A stretch of DNA of 64,000 nt from Watersipora subatra (GCF_963576615.1 NC_088714.1:52883723-52947722); one strand, 5' to 3'; shown: positions 10,626-23,657, counted from the stretch's first letter. Program-made: numbers and translations. The notes: generated by a model not told the origin, from the letters alone.

Positions 10626-13512
10626 CTAAAAAGACTTGCATTAAAATGATAATGCCTTATATGGAGAATTGTCACCAATGAATGGAGGCCTTTGAGACCA
10701 ATAAAATTTTAGTATTTATGAATCTCTGTTGTTTAAGGTACTTTACCAGACTATCCCCTATACCCAAGCAAGTCTAGAACAACCTTATATGATGAGAAAT
10801 TCTTTTTTAAATTCATGGATTCTCCATATTATTACTTTTTTTCTCACATAGCCTGTTCATTTTTTATTGGAAAAAAAACATGTGTAAGTTTTGCAGAGCA
10901 AAAGCTAGAAATAATAATTAATGTATGGAATAAAAATAAAATCTATAAGTAGAAATCCGTTAAGCAACATCAGATATAAAAACTTGCAATCACTTTTGTG
11001 CATACTGTTTTACTGTAGCTTGATATTAGCAATAGAATCAATCAGAAATGATCATAAAAACTAAAGATTCAAACTAGTGTAGGTTCCATTGCATAATGAT
11101 CAATTCTGTGCTTCTTGTATATTTCCGCCATGCAGGGAATGTTCATCTCTAGCAGCCTGAAAGTCTTTAAAATATTAACCAGTTATAGCTATAGCTTACA
11201 TGTATATGAGCAAAATGAAGAAATTTTATGGTATAACGTTATTTTAAACCTTGTGCAGCCGAACTGAGTTTTACCTGGATCGTACAGATTTTACCAAGTG
11301 TGTGTGTGTGTGGACAATCTATCAAAGTTGGAATTTCATCACTTTTTTCTTACTGCAAGCCGAAGCTGTATGTGTTCTCAAAAGCATTTTCACAGCAACA
11401 ATGTCTATGTGACTTTGACTAGATATGTGGGAGTCCAGTAGCAAGGAAACCTCAATGACCAAAGACACGCCCAGTAGCAGAGCGCAATTCTTGTCGTCAC
11501 CAGAGCATTTTCTGGATATTTTAACTCAAGCCTCCTGTTTTCGGGTCTGGCACCATAGACTACCCCAACATGGTTGCCTTTTGGTATTCCTCTACACAGA
11601 ATTAAATTGCAAAGCCACATGAAATATTTACCTAGAACAATTCAACAAAATGACTAAAGGCTTATCCTCATTTTACCATCTAGATTTCCATTAAAAATTG
11701 TAGAGCTTTTGATGAGACGAGGAACTAATGCTAAAAACAAATGTGTTTTTAGATATAAAAATTACAAGAGTATAATGTCCAAGAATTACTGTACGAGAAT
11801 GTAACTCCAAATTAGGAAAAAGTTTTGTGTAGCCGAAAGGCTAGTCTCACTCTTAGCTACAAAGTCAAAGTCACAAAAGCAATAAAAAATACATTTTTAA
11901 ATATGAACTCCTTTGACTTTTGATACTATTATTCACACATAAAACTTGTAAATAATAATTGTCATTAGGAAGATAAATATTCATGGCTGCGCTACGCATT
12001 TGCTGCCCTGACTGGTTTTAATTCTATTTTAGATTTTGGCCCTTTTTTGCATTTAAGTTACATTGTAACTTATTTCTGCATGTCAGAGTGAAGTGTCATT
12101 CAGAAAATGAGTATGTCTTTCATACTCGTCCATTTGAATCGCGTGCTTGACTGCTGGAATCAATACTGCAAGAGTTAATATAATTACTCTCTGTGGGCAG
12201 GGTGCGAAGATTGAATTCATAATATCAACGTTATATTTAGCTAATACCAGTATTTCATAGCCTAAGGACCAAGTTTAATAACCTTGCCAGAAAGAGAGGA
12301 GATGTATTAATGATCCATTATTGAAATGTCCGCAGGTAACTAATGCTACTCGCTGCTCCATGCGCATTGGGTGTGTGGTGATGTGACGCTGGCTAGTTAA
12401 TCAATAAATTTGTGTGTTCAAGAAGAATGGATATTGATGTAGTATTGTCTGCCTGACATGTTATTGTTTTGATAAACTTTTCTCATCCTCAGGTAGACGC
12501 CTAGTCAGAGGCATGTCATCAGATAACCAGGGTGCTTCAGATTTGTAAGGTAAGTGCTCAGGATGGTACTAGGTTTGTGTATCATTTAAAACTTTTCTGT
12601 TGCGATTGGCCAACCTTTAAGATCATAATATGATCTTAATAATAATATATTATATTAAAATGTTCAAATATGCATGCATTTGTATTCTAAGTAGCAAAAG
12701 TATTGCTGGGTTTCACAAAAGTTCTTTGAATATTAGTTTTAGGTACGGTTTTGCTACTGTAGTTTATAACAATGTATATTTAGAAATAAGTTTGAATGTA
12801 CAATATCATTGGTCAATTAGCAACCATTAAAAGTACCGATTGTGCATAAAAAAATCAGCAAGTTTTCAGCCTGTGTAGTCACTTATGCCTGTGCATGTTG
12901 TTGCAAACATCAGCCTTGGGTTCCCTCCATAAAGTCATAATAGATAATACGGGTAAAATCGGCTCATCATAGTCCAACTTCATACAAACCACTGCAATTG
13001 ATAGTCAAAAAGTCAAAAAAATTTTAAAAAACATTGCTTTCACTATCACTGTTGAACAATTTTATTTTTGGTGTTTGTGGGAATCATTTTGAACATATTA
13101 GTAGTTATCCTGACCATTCACTGAATCCGAGAATTGTTTTTAATAATCGCAGGAGGTCTTCTCCCGTAACAAGCACATATTCTGTTTACTGTTCTGAGAT
13201 AACACACACTCAAAAGAGATCAAAGAGTTTTTCTAGTTTGTATGGATGTTTAGCAATGGTAACATCTGTACATAATTAAGTGAGTGAGCATAATCATTTC
13301 AATACTATCAACCATGTAAATCTTCTATTATATGTGTGGATAAGGCAATTAAATAATTTTCACTGTTACCTTTAAAGTGTGGCTTATCAGTATTTAAAAG
13401 AAGTTGAAACTTAAAACAATGATGAAAATTACATAATATCCATAATTTATAAGAATTGCTAGTTAATCAATGCATTCAATAAAAATGAACTCACACAAAA
13501 TTTTAAAAGATT
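10626..13512. other. intergenic, no gene seen
   Basis: A small splice-framed island (acceptor near 12493, donor near 12546-12552) includes a short ATG frame, MSSDNQGASDL. It cannot be joined in frame to anything I see. A short palindrome lies at about 12619-12639. Otherwise nothing. Confidence 0.35.
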
Positions 13513-13900
13513 TTATTAGAAAGCATCGGCATTTTTTGACAATTTGCAATTGTTTTGCTGTTTGAGGGGATTTGGCTGCCAGGATGTTTCAAGATTAAAA
13601 TAGAGAAAACTTTATTGCTGTCAAAACCTCCAGAAGAAAAATGCATGCTAAAATACCATCACTAGTTGCTATCGTTACTATAGTTGATATCGGCTATTGC
13701 ATTTAAATTGAAGCGGTACATGTCTCTATACTGTCGGCCTCTTTGAAACTATGGATGTCATAGTCACACTTTTGCTTGATCTGAGTATTTTAACTGTGAT
13801 CAAGTTTTATGAATTTAATCTTAAAACATCCTGGCAGTCGGATCATCTCAAACATAAAAAGCAATCACAAATAATAAAAAATACCAATGCTTTCTTATAA
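13513..13900. mobile_element. foldback element with ~110-bp inverted arms
   Basis: The left arm (13513-13632) and the reverse complement of the right arm (about 13775-13900) align over roughly 110 bp. Shared words include ttat.agaaagcat, ctgccaggatgtttyaagat and the flanking A+T blocks. The outer ends match as ttattagaaagcat versus ttataagaaagcat. There is no coding content. A related solo fragment is at 7660-7745. Confidence 0.6.
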
Positions 13901-14300
13901 ACTATGCTAGAATTTTGAATAAGTTTATCTTTAACGTCAGGGCTGCATTTTAGCCTAAATTCATGCATACAATATTAAAAAATGTATTAAATGTTGCTAG
14001 ACAAAAATTCTGTAACATTAACTTTTTTAAGCCTCTGTAAAAGATAAGAGTTCGGGTAAACGCTAGGGCTAAGTAAACTCTTTGTAAGTTTGTCAAAAGA
14101 ATTTTGAGAAAGTATTTATATTTATTTAGGTTCTAAAAGGCTATCAGCCATTTTATGAAATGTGAACAGTGTTTGTATATAAGGTAAGGTAATAGAATTT
14201 GTTAGTCTCAATGTATATGACAAATTGTTACTACAAGCAAATTTATTCAAAAACTCGACTTATAATATTTAACTGGGTTTGCAACAATAATAATAATAAT

Positions 14301-14436
14301 TTCCTCACATTTTGAGGAAGGTCCTCTCTTAGTGGAGTTGAGGAAGATGTTGGATCCTTTGGCCTTTTGTTAAGACCCGGACTCAACATGAACTACAACC
14401 AGTCACCTACCACCACACGACTGTGAAAAAAAAACT
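14301..14436 (+). mobile_element. possible short retroposon with A-tail and direct repeats
   Basis: A 136-bp insert ends in gtgaaaaaaaaac. It is flanked by direct repeats of tttgcaacaata plus an AAT run (14278-14300 and 14437-14465), which fits a target-site duplication. The flanks are partly microsatellite, so the duplication could have arisen in another way. I do not recognise the family. Confidence 0.4.
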
Positions 14437-14465
14437 TTTGCAACAATAGTAATAATAATAATAAT

Positions 14466-16027
14466 CACATATTTCAACATTTCCTGACTAAGTTTAGAGT
14501 TGGACAGTTTTTAGTTCTATTTTTGGCTTGACCATTTTATGAAAAACTAATAACATGTGATGCCCTCATGTAAGACTTGAATTGGAAAATTTTAGAGTGT
14601 AAAATTAAAACAGAAACTTGCTTTTATTTTTTGTTTTATTTTGTTTCCATCATTGATAACATACACTCTGAAGTTAGTAATGTTAAAGAAAAAAAATACA
14701 TATGTAAATATTTTATCAATTATTCGCCATGAAAGTAGGGATGCAGTTTCCAATACACAATAGCATGGCTAATCAAAGGTGTTGAATCTGAAACTCAGTA
14801 GGCCCAGTGACTTGTTTTTCATAAATAAGATCTTCACTCTACCGTTAGGATAAAATTTAGATTGACATGAAAATTAATCATAACTGAACAAAAACTACAC
14901 AATTTACTAAATTTTACCTTTTCAAGAGAAATTGCATATTTCCAAAACATTATTAAGGCACCGAATTATTGGCTGTCCCAATTAAAGTTATTTTCTCCCT
15001 TACTCAGTTATAAATCATTTTTTCAAGGCTCCTAGCAAACAACAGTTTTTTTCTCAGATCTACAAGTTTCACATAACTTTGTTTTGATAGTCAAATCTTA
15101 CAAAGGGAAATGCTACGAGTTAAATTATATGTTTAAATATTCAAATTGACTGAGGATTGTCTAAACTTGTTTCAACTTGTCTAAACAAGAAGGTTGTTGG
15201 TGAAATAGCAAAGGCACAACTCTGACATAGTCATTGCTAACAATAAAGGGAATGCAAATATAGTCCAAACTTGTCACCTGCTCACCTCAACATACAAGTT
15301 TTTACCCAATGGTATACAATTTGAGCAAATATTTTTCTCAATACAAGAATTAATTTGCAACATAGAATTTCCGAAAGTTTTAAAAAACTGTAGCATTTAA
15401 AAAAAGAAAAGAAATGCTATTGAAAATTTTCTTTTAAATCTAAAATATTTAAAACTGTATATCAAATCTGTTTTAACCGGGCCAAGTGTAAGATAAAGTA
15501 GCGTAAATCACATATTTTTCTGTGTGCAAATTTTACAAATTTCTAAACCTAGACTTCTGTTCCCTTGTCTCAGAGGGGAAGTTACTAAAAACTCTTTTTG
15601 GTAGTCAATAATTTTTTGATGAAATTTTTATATATGATAAAGATTTCTATGGTTGAATTTTTATATGTATCATGTTGTACAAGCTGTATTTGTTTTAATG
15701 TTGTATGGAATTGCTACAAGGATCTACCATTGAGTTGGGAAAGAAATTACACCATACTGTTATAATAGGATTGACTCCAACATACACAGATGTTGTCACG
15801 AGAAGCAAATGTCAGAACCAATTCATTTAGCTTGTCTGCTTTTCACTGCGTGACATTTGAGCCAACTTTAGAGCCCAGCTGTTAGCTTAATTATAGTGCA
15901 AAAAGGTACTAGATAAGTTCAGACTAGGCTATATTATATTGTATGTCTATTCTATTATAATTACTTTTAGTTTCTAGTCAGTTCCAGACATAATATCCTG
16001 CTAGGGTTTACCAGAGTGATGCAGTCA
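14466..16027. other. intergenic, no gene seen
   Basis: A+T-rich, no open frames of note and no clear repeats. Confidence 0.4.
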
Positions 16028-16031
16028 TTAA

Positions 16032-16904
16032 AGGTTGGCTTGCAATAAAATTCGCATTACAGTAATTTGGTACCAAAGAATCACCATGTCTTACTCGGTT
16101 GTGTTGTAGGTGCTAAATATGTGGAAATGTGATTACAAGCTCTTAAAAGCTCAAAAACGAAAAGCCGCGGTAGATTGGAATCTCTTTATTTCGATGACGT
16201 AGCCATAAAATTTGGTTATTGTCTTGTCACGTGATGTTCTCACGTGAATTGAAAGGCCAATAAAAAGCTCGATATAAAACTTATCGTAGCACTAGTTGAT
16301 GACAAACACTTCGGGTTTTATCGAAGACCGCGTATCAAATATAGATGCTACTTTACAGTTTTGTTTCGGCATTATTCAATGGTCAAGTCGTAATCTGCTC
16401 ATGTGACCCAATACTTCGCGAGTAATTTCTGCAGCACTTTTCGATTATCACAAATGACCAACAGGCTCGTCATGATTGTCAGACAATGATAGGTACTCCT
16501 TCAAGCTAAGGCTAAAAAATTAAACAACTTTTTATGGTAAGTTATAAGATATCACTGCTAAAAGTGACAGCATTACAATGACGATACAACCGACGCGTAA
16601 GAACAATAGACATGGTTTTATTGAATGCGTGAAGTATATTTGTGAAAATATTTTGACGAATAAGGTTGCATGAAAGTGTAAACAGAAACCATCTCTCACA
16701 ACTACATCACATTTGAGCCGTTTTGGAAAGAGAATCCAAACTACGACGGTCTCGTGTGGCTGCTGATTTTCTGTTCCTTTTTTAGCTTTTAAGAGTTTGT
16801 AATCACCTTTCCACATATTTTGCACCTACAACACAACAGAGTAAGACATGGTGAATCTTCTCATATCAAATAACTGTAATGTGAATTTTGTTGCAAATCA
16901 ACCT
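16032..16904. mobile_element. TTAA-flanked DNA transposon with ~120-bp TIRs
   Basis: The first ~120 bp (16032-16150) and the reverse complement of the last ~120 bp (16785-16904) match closely: AGGTTG start, a gcattacagt/acattacagt block, caccatgtcttactc, then gttgtgttgtaggtgc and atatgtggaaa. TTAA lies immediately outside both ends (16028-16031 and 16905-16908), the target duplication of Kolobok and piggyBac-type elements. The AGG terminus fits a Kolobok-like class better. The minus-strand open frame inside (16532-16825) resembles no transposase I can name, so the copy is probably non-autonomous. Confidence 0.75.
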
Positions 16905-16908
16905 TTAA

Positions 16909-17950
16909 GGAAGCTATGTGAGAAGGCATGTTTTTGGAGCTCTCTTGGAATCAACTGCCATCTGGGTTGTACTTAAATGACTCCATGTGAGAGGAAATGG
17001 TTGGTCAACGCTTTAGTTTGGAGGATGGTTCGCTAGATAGTCACATGCTAGCTTTTCAATAGCTTTTTGCTAGCTATTTCATAGACCGAAGTAGCAAACT
17101 TGGTGAAGCTACATTATAGTGATAAAATGTGGGCTAAGGTGTACCGACTCGCCCACATTAGATTTGCAGTAAGAATAGTTCGATATCCTTCAAAAGGGTC
17201 GAATCACTTGCTTGTTAATAGTGATATAATATTGTTGTATTTAGTGACTCAATCAAGAATCTACCTGTGGGGTGACCCGTAACAGCCCCAAAATGTCTTG
17301 TGGATAAGCTTAGCGTAATCAGTACTGTATGGGCATACCAGTTGGTAGGAAGAACTACTATGATGGGCTAAAATTGGCCATTTAGGTATTGGAGCAGCCG
17401 TTAAGGAGGCTAATGAAAGCTTTTTATTTCATCCCGACCAATATCTAATAATAAATACTTGAGTCTACTGAATATGGATTTAACATGCTTTCACCAACGA
17501 CATTTTAAATTCCATCATTTACAAATCTGACGAGAACACAAATGTAACACAGAATTGTTGAAAACTTAAAAATTGTTTTAACGTTTCACTCTGTAAATTA
17601 TGATTGCCAAAGTAAGGAGCGCCATAATGGGAAAGGGCCTTCACTCAAACAGCTGCTCAGTTAGACATCAAAACAAACCAGTGCTTGCCGTTAGTGCCGT
17701 CAATGCCACAAGCCTCGATAATAGCAACTATTACCTGTCTGGCAGTGTCAAATGGTTTCACGGAATGACATAACTTAATGGCAGGTAGTTGAGGCTAGCG
17801 TGTGCCCTAATTAATAGAGTAATAGCTATAGCATGTCATTGGCATTGTTGCCATTAGCGACAGGAAGGGAAAGAGTTGAATGAAACAAACAAGCTTGGTG
17901 AAGAGCAAGAAAAATTCAAGGAAGGTTTCGTACTCATAAGTTGATGCAGA
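16909..17950. other. intergenic, no gene seen
   Basis: No supported gene or repeat beyond short chance words. Confidence 0.35.
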
Positions 17951-18185
17951 TGACCTTTACTATAATGAAAGCCGTGCCCGTTCATTTGTCCGATACCATG
18001 ATACAATTTTAAAAAGTTACCTGGCGCAGGAGTTCAACTCGGGTACTCCAATTTACAGTCTGGCACTCTAACCACTACACAACTCGGTCACCTTGGCACT
18101 TCGCAAATTAAATATGCATACACTGATTACTCATTGCGATCTCTCATGGTGCATGGGACTTCCAAGCGCATGAGTTGATCATAAA
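17951..18185 (-). mobile_element. tRNA-derived SINE-like copy A
   Basis: On the minus strand a leader (agtcccatg..., then gagagatcgcaatgagtaat) is followed by a tRNA-like block with an A-box-like gtagtggttagagtg and a B-box-like gagttgaactcc, then a tail with cggacaaatgaacgg. The same order of leader, tRNA-like block and tail recurs at 56160-56320 (leader and tRNA part) and at 18200-18370 (tRNA part and tail). Confidence 0.55.
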
Positions 18186-18199
18186 AATATACATAATAA

Positions 18200-18370
18200 T
18201 CTTTCCTATAATAAAAGCGTGTCCATGTGTCCGAAATCACGGTTTGGAAAAAAGATTGCATGATTTAGGATTCCAATTCACCACTTTCAATATGGTAAAC
18301 TAACTTTTTTTAAACTGCACCGCTCGACTGTCACTACGCACATTGAATATTTGTACCCATATTTAGTACA
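18200..18370 (-). mobile_element. tRNA-derived SINE-like copy B
   Basis: Minus-strand block with a degraded tRNA-like part (B-box-like gaattggaatcct), then the tail ccaaaccgtgatttcggaca, shared with copy A and with 55740-55945. It lies head-to-tail next to copy A. Confidence 0.45.
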
Positions 18371-19421
18371 CCTTGTGATATTTCACAGGGTATTAGTGTA
18401 CTTACTGAGACTGCCAAGATGTTAGTACATACATCTAGTAGTTTTGACACATCCAAGATTCTAGAAGTTTCTACTCACCAAACCAAACATTTATAAAGTG
18501 GTACATGAAGACACACCGCTATTAGTGGAGAAAAGATACTTTGCTCAATAACTAAAGATAGACATTAAACAGCCAACAATTCGGCAAACAAATCTTTGCC
18601 CAATGTGAACATAACTACTAATTTACTTGTCAGCAAACGAACTGGAACACAGTAAATTTGATTTTCGTTTGATTTTTCAAACTTGAGAGGTTTATGCCAA
18701 TAAGTCTCTATATGGGTAGCAAAATGGTGCAAAGATTAACTACAGTAAATTTCTCTGCGTTAAGCTGGAGAGCTCTAGCTGCCTCTGTCTCAGCCCATTT
18801 TGTTAGGCAGCGAGTAAACTCAGCATTTATGTATATGATGCCGCTTATATATAAGATAGTTTGCTGTCAGCCAACATTTGACCGGTGTGATTGCAATCTT
18901 GATACCTTTTGAATCTTGATCAGCTGCGAATCGTACCCGTGTTCATACAGCAATTAATAGGTCGTCATTTGTCTTTGGGAACATAATGGAGCTCAATCAA
19001 TCTCATAGCACAAGTTTAGGGTTAACAATCAGATTGTTCTGTATATCGTCTGCTGATAAGGACCAGTAAAGTACTGCTATAGATGAATAAAGCTTTGCAT
19101 GTTAAAGTCTGTCACATAGAGACAAGTGTCTGCTTTCTAAAATTATGTTCAGAGGGTGACACAGGTGGGTTTTTTCAAGACAAAACAATACATTAACTAC
19201 CTAATAGCCAATCATTATCCTACCATTTTGAATTTTTACCCTAGCAGAGATGCTATAACAAATAAACACTGTGAACATGTGGCTATAGTTAATGTAATGA
19301 CATACAGTAGCAGGTGATGGAAATCAGAAAAATGTGATAGTTGCAACCGCATGTTATGACATTGATAGAAACCAGAAGAGGATTTCATAGTTTTAGGTTA
19401 TTTGTACATTGTGACAGGAAT
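18371..19421. other. intergenic, no gene seen
   Basis: Nothing beyond short chance open frames. Confidence 0.35.
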
Positions 19422-19680
19422 CAGATAAGAAGTGCCATAATGGCAGGTGATTGTTATGAGAGTGACAGTCACCTGATGGTAGGTGTCATGCTGGTACTTT
19501 TATCCACAAAGTCAACAGAATCATTAAAAAGCAAGTAACTTAGTGGCAGATATAAGATAGGAGGTTCCGCAATGGCAGGTGATTGTTATGAGTGTGACAG
19601 TCACCTGATGGTAGGTGTCATACTGGCTGGTACTTTTATCCTAAAAGTCAACAGAATCATTAGAAAGCGAGTAACGTACT
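19422..19680. repeat. tandem duplication of a ~130-bp unit
   Basis: Unit 1 (19422-19546) and unit 2 (19547-19680) share atggcaggtgattgttatga, cagtcacctgatggtaggtg and gtcaacagaatcatta with few differences. Each unit contains a small caggtga...tcacctg inverted repeat. Confidence 0.8.
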
Positions 19681-21342
19681 GGCCCGTGGCTAATGTTTTC
19701 ACAAAACACTGTTAGTTGATGAGATTAGCTCAGAGCCAATGTTGACACAATATAATTGTAAGGTAATCAATATGCGCATAAATTGATTGGCGCTGCGTGC
19801 GAGTGTTGTGAATTCTTGTTGGCAAATGATGGCTGCACCTGATTGAATCTTCATGACAAAATTAGCTTGTCACCAACTTGACCTTAGTCAAAAGGGTGCA
19901 GGTACTAGGTTACAGATTTTAAGGCTGTTTTCTGATGCAATGTGCTGGTGTTTCCTGTCAACAAAACCTTTTGTTATAGAGTTACTAGTGAGCGCTAGAA
20001 GTGGATGCTACATATTTCTCTATAGTAGGACTTAATAATAACTACACAGTACACCCGTCGATTGAGCTTATCGGTTGGCTGATTGTCGGAGTATATCTTT
20101 TAAAATAGTATTGAACACATACAGATGTCCAATGTTATTTTAAAATTTTGCTGGCAAACTTGTTATATATAAACGCTTTTATGTTTAAAATGCCTATCGC
20201 AATCAAAAATGTAAAAATGGAATCATTAAAAATGAATACTAAAATAATACACAATTTATAATACAGGTTTCATTACTGGTTTTGGATTTTTATGAATGTC
20301 AAGAACAAAATAGAAATATTTTTGTCTTGTGACTCTAGCGTGGCTGTGCAGAGCGTTAGTTGCAGGGCTGACACTTGTGCTAGCGGTTTGCAATGTCTCT
20401 CATTTTGCTTCTCGAGAAAGCTTTAATTTGTATTTGCTATTTCATTAAGTAAGTACCCGGTGCTGACCTTCTGGTGCTGTTTACAACATAACTATATTTA
20501 ATAATGCCTGATCTGGCTATTATTTATTTAGCAATAAAATAAAAAGTTGAAGAATGTTTAAACAGCCTTGTTTGACTTCTATTAACTGTTTGTTTGTCTC
20601 TTGGATTGCTTGTCTTTTGTGACCCTTTAACTACTGGCTAAATTAACTACCAAATCTTCAAAAGCATTTCATACAGACAGCTAAATTTTACAACTGCTGT
20701 CAGTGCCATCATTGCTAAATTCATCATTTGTGTTGTGTGTGAGATATCCATCATAGATAGATTATGGCGTCTGCTTAGCTTGCTGCCAGAGACAGTGCTC
20801 GTTATAAGAGCATTGTTGTACAGACACGGGTTCTGTGATCTAGGCTGGATGTGTCTGAGCCTAGTAAAAAAACCTGAATCACTGTAGGTGTACCTATTTC
20901 CAGAGAGAAATTTAATATTGGATGTCTTGAATTGCTCCCACAAATTTTTGTTTCTGGAATCGGCCTGTTGCTTGTCGACCTGGCCTGTCGTTGGCAGGTC
21001 AAGCATTCTAGACACGACTAATCATATTTTGTTGCACTCATTTAGTCTAAACAAGAAAATTTAATATTTAAAATAGAAAATAATCTATTGAATGAATTTT
21101 ATGACGATTAAGAGCAATGACGATACCATAAACAGCGTTTATATTTTTGAGTTGAGTTCTAACTTTAAGGGGTTAGCCCAACATCTGTCCATATTGAAGA
21201 GCTAAACTAAAGGATCTGAGGCTATACACTCTGTTCTTGGATAGCTAAAATGAGCAGTTAAAAGTTTGATTTGTCAATATTGGAATGAGGCGGCCATTTT
21301 ATTAGGCTAACCAAAAGAGGTGATATGTAGGTACAACTAAAC
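19681..21342. other. intergenic, no gene seen
   Basis: A minus-strand 122-codon open frame (20647-21015) is present. It has no recognisable domain and no splice context, so I do not call it a gene. Confidence 0.35.
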
Positions 21343-21817
21343 CAGGTGTTCCCGACCTTTTTCACTCAGTTCCCCTTCATGCCTATTCATAAATTTGATT
21401 CCCCCTACACTTTTAACTCAAATGGCTAAAAACACCCGATACAAATTATAATCCCATTTTATTGTACATATCTAAACATTTAACAACATAATATAATTTT
21501 TTGTACAGCTTGCATACAACACACAACAAGACATGACCTTCGGCATGGCGGTGAATCGGTTTATGACTAGGTTAACTTACTATCCAATCAAAATCTGGAT
21601 GGACGTGTTCACATATATCTGGGTTCTGACTAGTAACTCATTATAATTAGCAACTAGTGTTATAGATAAAACCAAAATGTCAAATGATGAAACCCAAACT
21701 CACATGGCATCGCATGACATAAGTTAAAAATTTAAAAAATCAGACACCTCTATGTTCCCCCTTGTATATTCAAAATTCCCTCCTAGAGAGGGGTTCCTCC
21801 TTGGTTGGGAACCCCTG
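21343..21817. mobile_element. hAT-like non-autonomous DNA transposon
   Basis: Left end CAGGTGTTCCCGACC (21343 on) and right end, read in reverse, CAGGGGTTCCCAACC (ending 21817) are the typical hAT terminal motif. The 8-bp flanks aactaaac and cactagat match at five positions, consistent with a decayed 8-bp target duplication. No transposase frame is seen. Confidence 0.65.
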
Positions 21818-21829
21818 CACTAGATAAAT

Positions 21830-21975
21830 AGATAGATATGTAGATAGATAAATAGACATATAGATAAATAGACACATAGTTAGATAGATAGATGGATATT
21901 AACTTTATTCACACAGGTCAATGCTGTTTAAACCAAATTAAACCATAAACAAAAAACAGTAAAAATGGGTGCAAG
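21830..21975 (-). mobile_element. non-LTR retrotransposon 3' end with (TATC)n tail
   Basis: On the minus strand the sequence ends gacctgtgtgaataaagtta followed by a tetranucleotide (TATC-type) tail, which on the plus strand is the tagata run at 21830-21900. The AATAAA close to the end and the microsatellite tail fit a non-LTR retrotransposon 3' terminus. The same terminus occurs at 54515-55010 and 60860-61230. Confidence 0.55.
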
Positions 21976-22742
21976 TTAGAGGGTACAATTGTTGTAGTTA
22001 TACAGTCTTTGCCAGATAAGCACTAGCATAAGATGTTGCTATAATTGTGTTCAGATTATCTGTGGGTACCTTAGAGGGGCAATATATTCAAAGAATGTAT
22101 GTAGCAGAATTAATGTACAAAAGGTTTTTGTTTGGTCCAATGCATATCTATAAACTTGGAGTCATCATCACTTGCTGTTGTCCAAGATATATAACTAATA
22201 TAGTGATTACTCTATAGATGCCCTTCAAATGAATTAAATAAAATATTGCTACCATACCCTGAATGTGTTAGCTGTGATTATTAGCAAAGATTTGAGGCCA
22301 GGACTTTTGCTGACACAATGCAACTTGTGGACTTTGCCGATTACCAATTTATTGACGCAGCTATCCTGTAACTTCACATAGTCCTACCAAAACTAAAACT
22401 GCTTTATCTCTCCTTAAATTTTGCAGAGTACAAAGGGAAATCCAAATACCTCAGGTGTTCTTAACTAGATGCCTTTGTGCATAGAGCTCTCAAAAGCGTG
22501 CGTACACCTTAAATTCACGATCGAGCAAGTACAGCACTGTTATATCTGTCGCAGTAGAGGGCTAATAAAAATGAGTTTGTTTTTAGTATAATTCAAATTT
22601 TATTTCATATGCAATAGTTCATATTCACCTTTTTACTAGCACCATGAATATTTGTTTACCCTCCGCTGACTTTGAACCACTGCTGACTTTGAACTTGACT
22701 ATTTTTTGTTTTTTGTTGTCTCATGGTCCAATTTATTTAAAA

Positions 22743-23130
22743 CTAGCTGTGCTATCGGGGTTGTCTGGGTATTAAAAATCAGCTTATAAACAAGGAAAGG
22801 TAATAATAGTTGCCTTCCACTTGCTATTAGCCTGGCCCATTGCCAATGGATAATTTGAGTAAACTTACTAATAAGAGCTACCCCTCTCCGTGACGTTAAG
22901 GAATCACTTTGCTTTGGGACCAAAAACGCACCGTATTTGCTCCCATATAACGACATATATCGCCTAGAGAATCTATGAAGCTTGTGTGGCTAAGTTGGTT
23001 AGGTGTTGGACTAGCAAACAGGATATTCCAAGATCAAATCTTATGCTTTACAAATTCTTCATTCCAAGATCTGAAAATTGGACATATACAACCACGAATA
23101 CATAAAGTTTGAGAATTATATATATATACA
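22743..23130 (-). mobile_element. helitron-like non-autonomous element, copy 1
   Basis: On the minus strand the 3' end is a small GC hairpin followed by gatagcacagCTAG, with the boundary between A (22742) and the element, matching the CTRR rule of helitrons. The other end (about 23104-23130) has the family's aagtttgagaa...tatatata 5' terminus in reverse. A tRNA-like block with a degenerate B box (agatcaaatctt) lies inside at about 22985-23056. Exact right boundary uncertain. Confidence 0.6.
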
Positions 23131-23657
23131 GTAGAGGATGATGATGTTGGCCGGTGATAGTAACATTTACATCTATCTAATGGCTACTGACTTTGAACTT
23201 CTAGCTAACACATTTTTATGCAGATAATGTGCTCTTAGCATTGATCTGCATAAAAATGCAGATCAATCGCAATGGCCGAGTAGCTCTGACCGATTGTTGA
23301 ATTGACCTGAAAACTCCTCTGCGGCTCTGAGCGAAGGTGAATAGATCTTGATAAATAATTGAAAAAGAAAGATCAGAGCCTTTGCATAGCAATACCAGTG
23401 GGTACTAAGATAACCAAGTATATGATAATAGTATTAAACCTGCTGGTCGTCTTACTGTGAACCAGTAATACAATCACGTTATGGCAGTTCTATAATGCCC
23501 TCTGGGAGCCGACGCAAGGGAATAAGTGGTAAACAATTCTCTATGCAGTTCGACTCCGCCATATAATACGCTGAACAATTCTATTATCTAGTTCTATTCA
23601 GAAGCGTAGCCAAATAATATGGTTACTTGTTCCTTATTTTAGAGTTTCATATTACAG
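23131..23657. other. upstream region of the calcium sensor gene
   Basis: Holds a perfect 12-bp inverted repeat (23240-23251 / 23256-23267, loop aaaa). The promoter of the downstream gene may lie here or further upstream, but no core element can be singled out. Confidence 0.3.

Noticed and set aside
12493-12552. Short exon-like island with acceptor, ATG (MSSDNQGASDL) and double donor
   Set aside because: No joining possibility keeps the frame with the leader exon candidate at 23658 or with the NCS exons; too short to support alone.
20647-21015. 122-codon minus-strand open frame
   Set aside because: No recognisable domain, no splice context and biased to common A+T-rich codons; chance is likely.
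22985-23056. Possible tRNA gene
   Set aside because: The cloverleaf is not complete and the B box is degenerate; it lies inside a helitron-like element, so I treat it as a tRNA-like relic.
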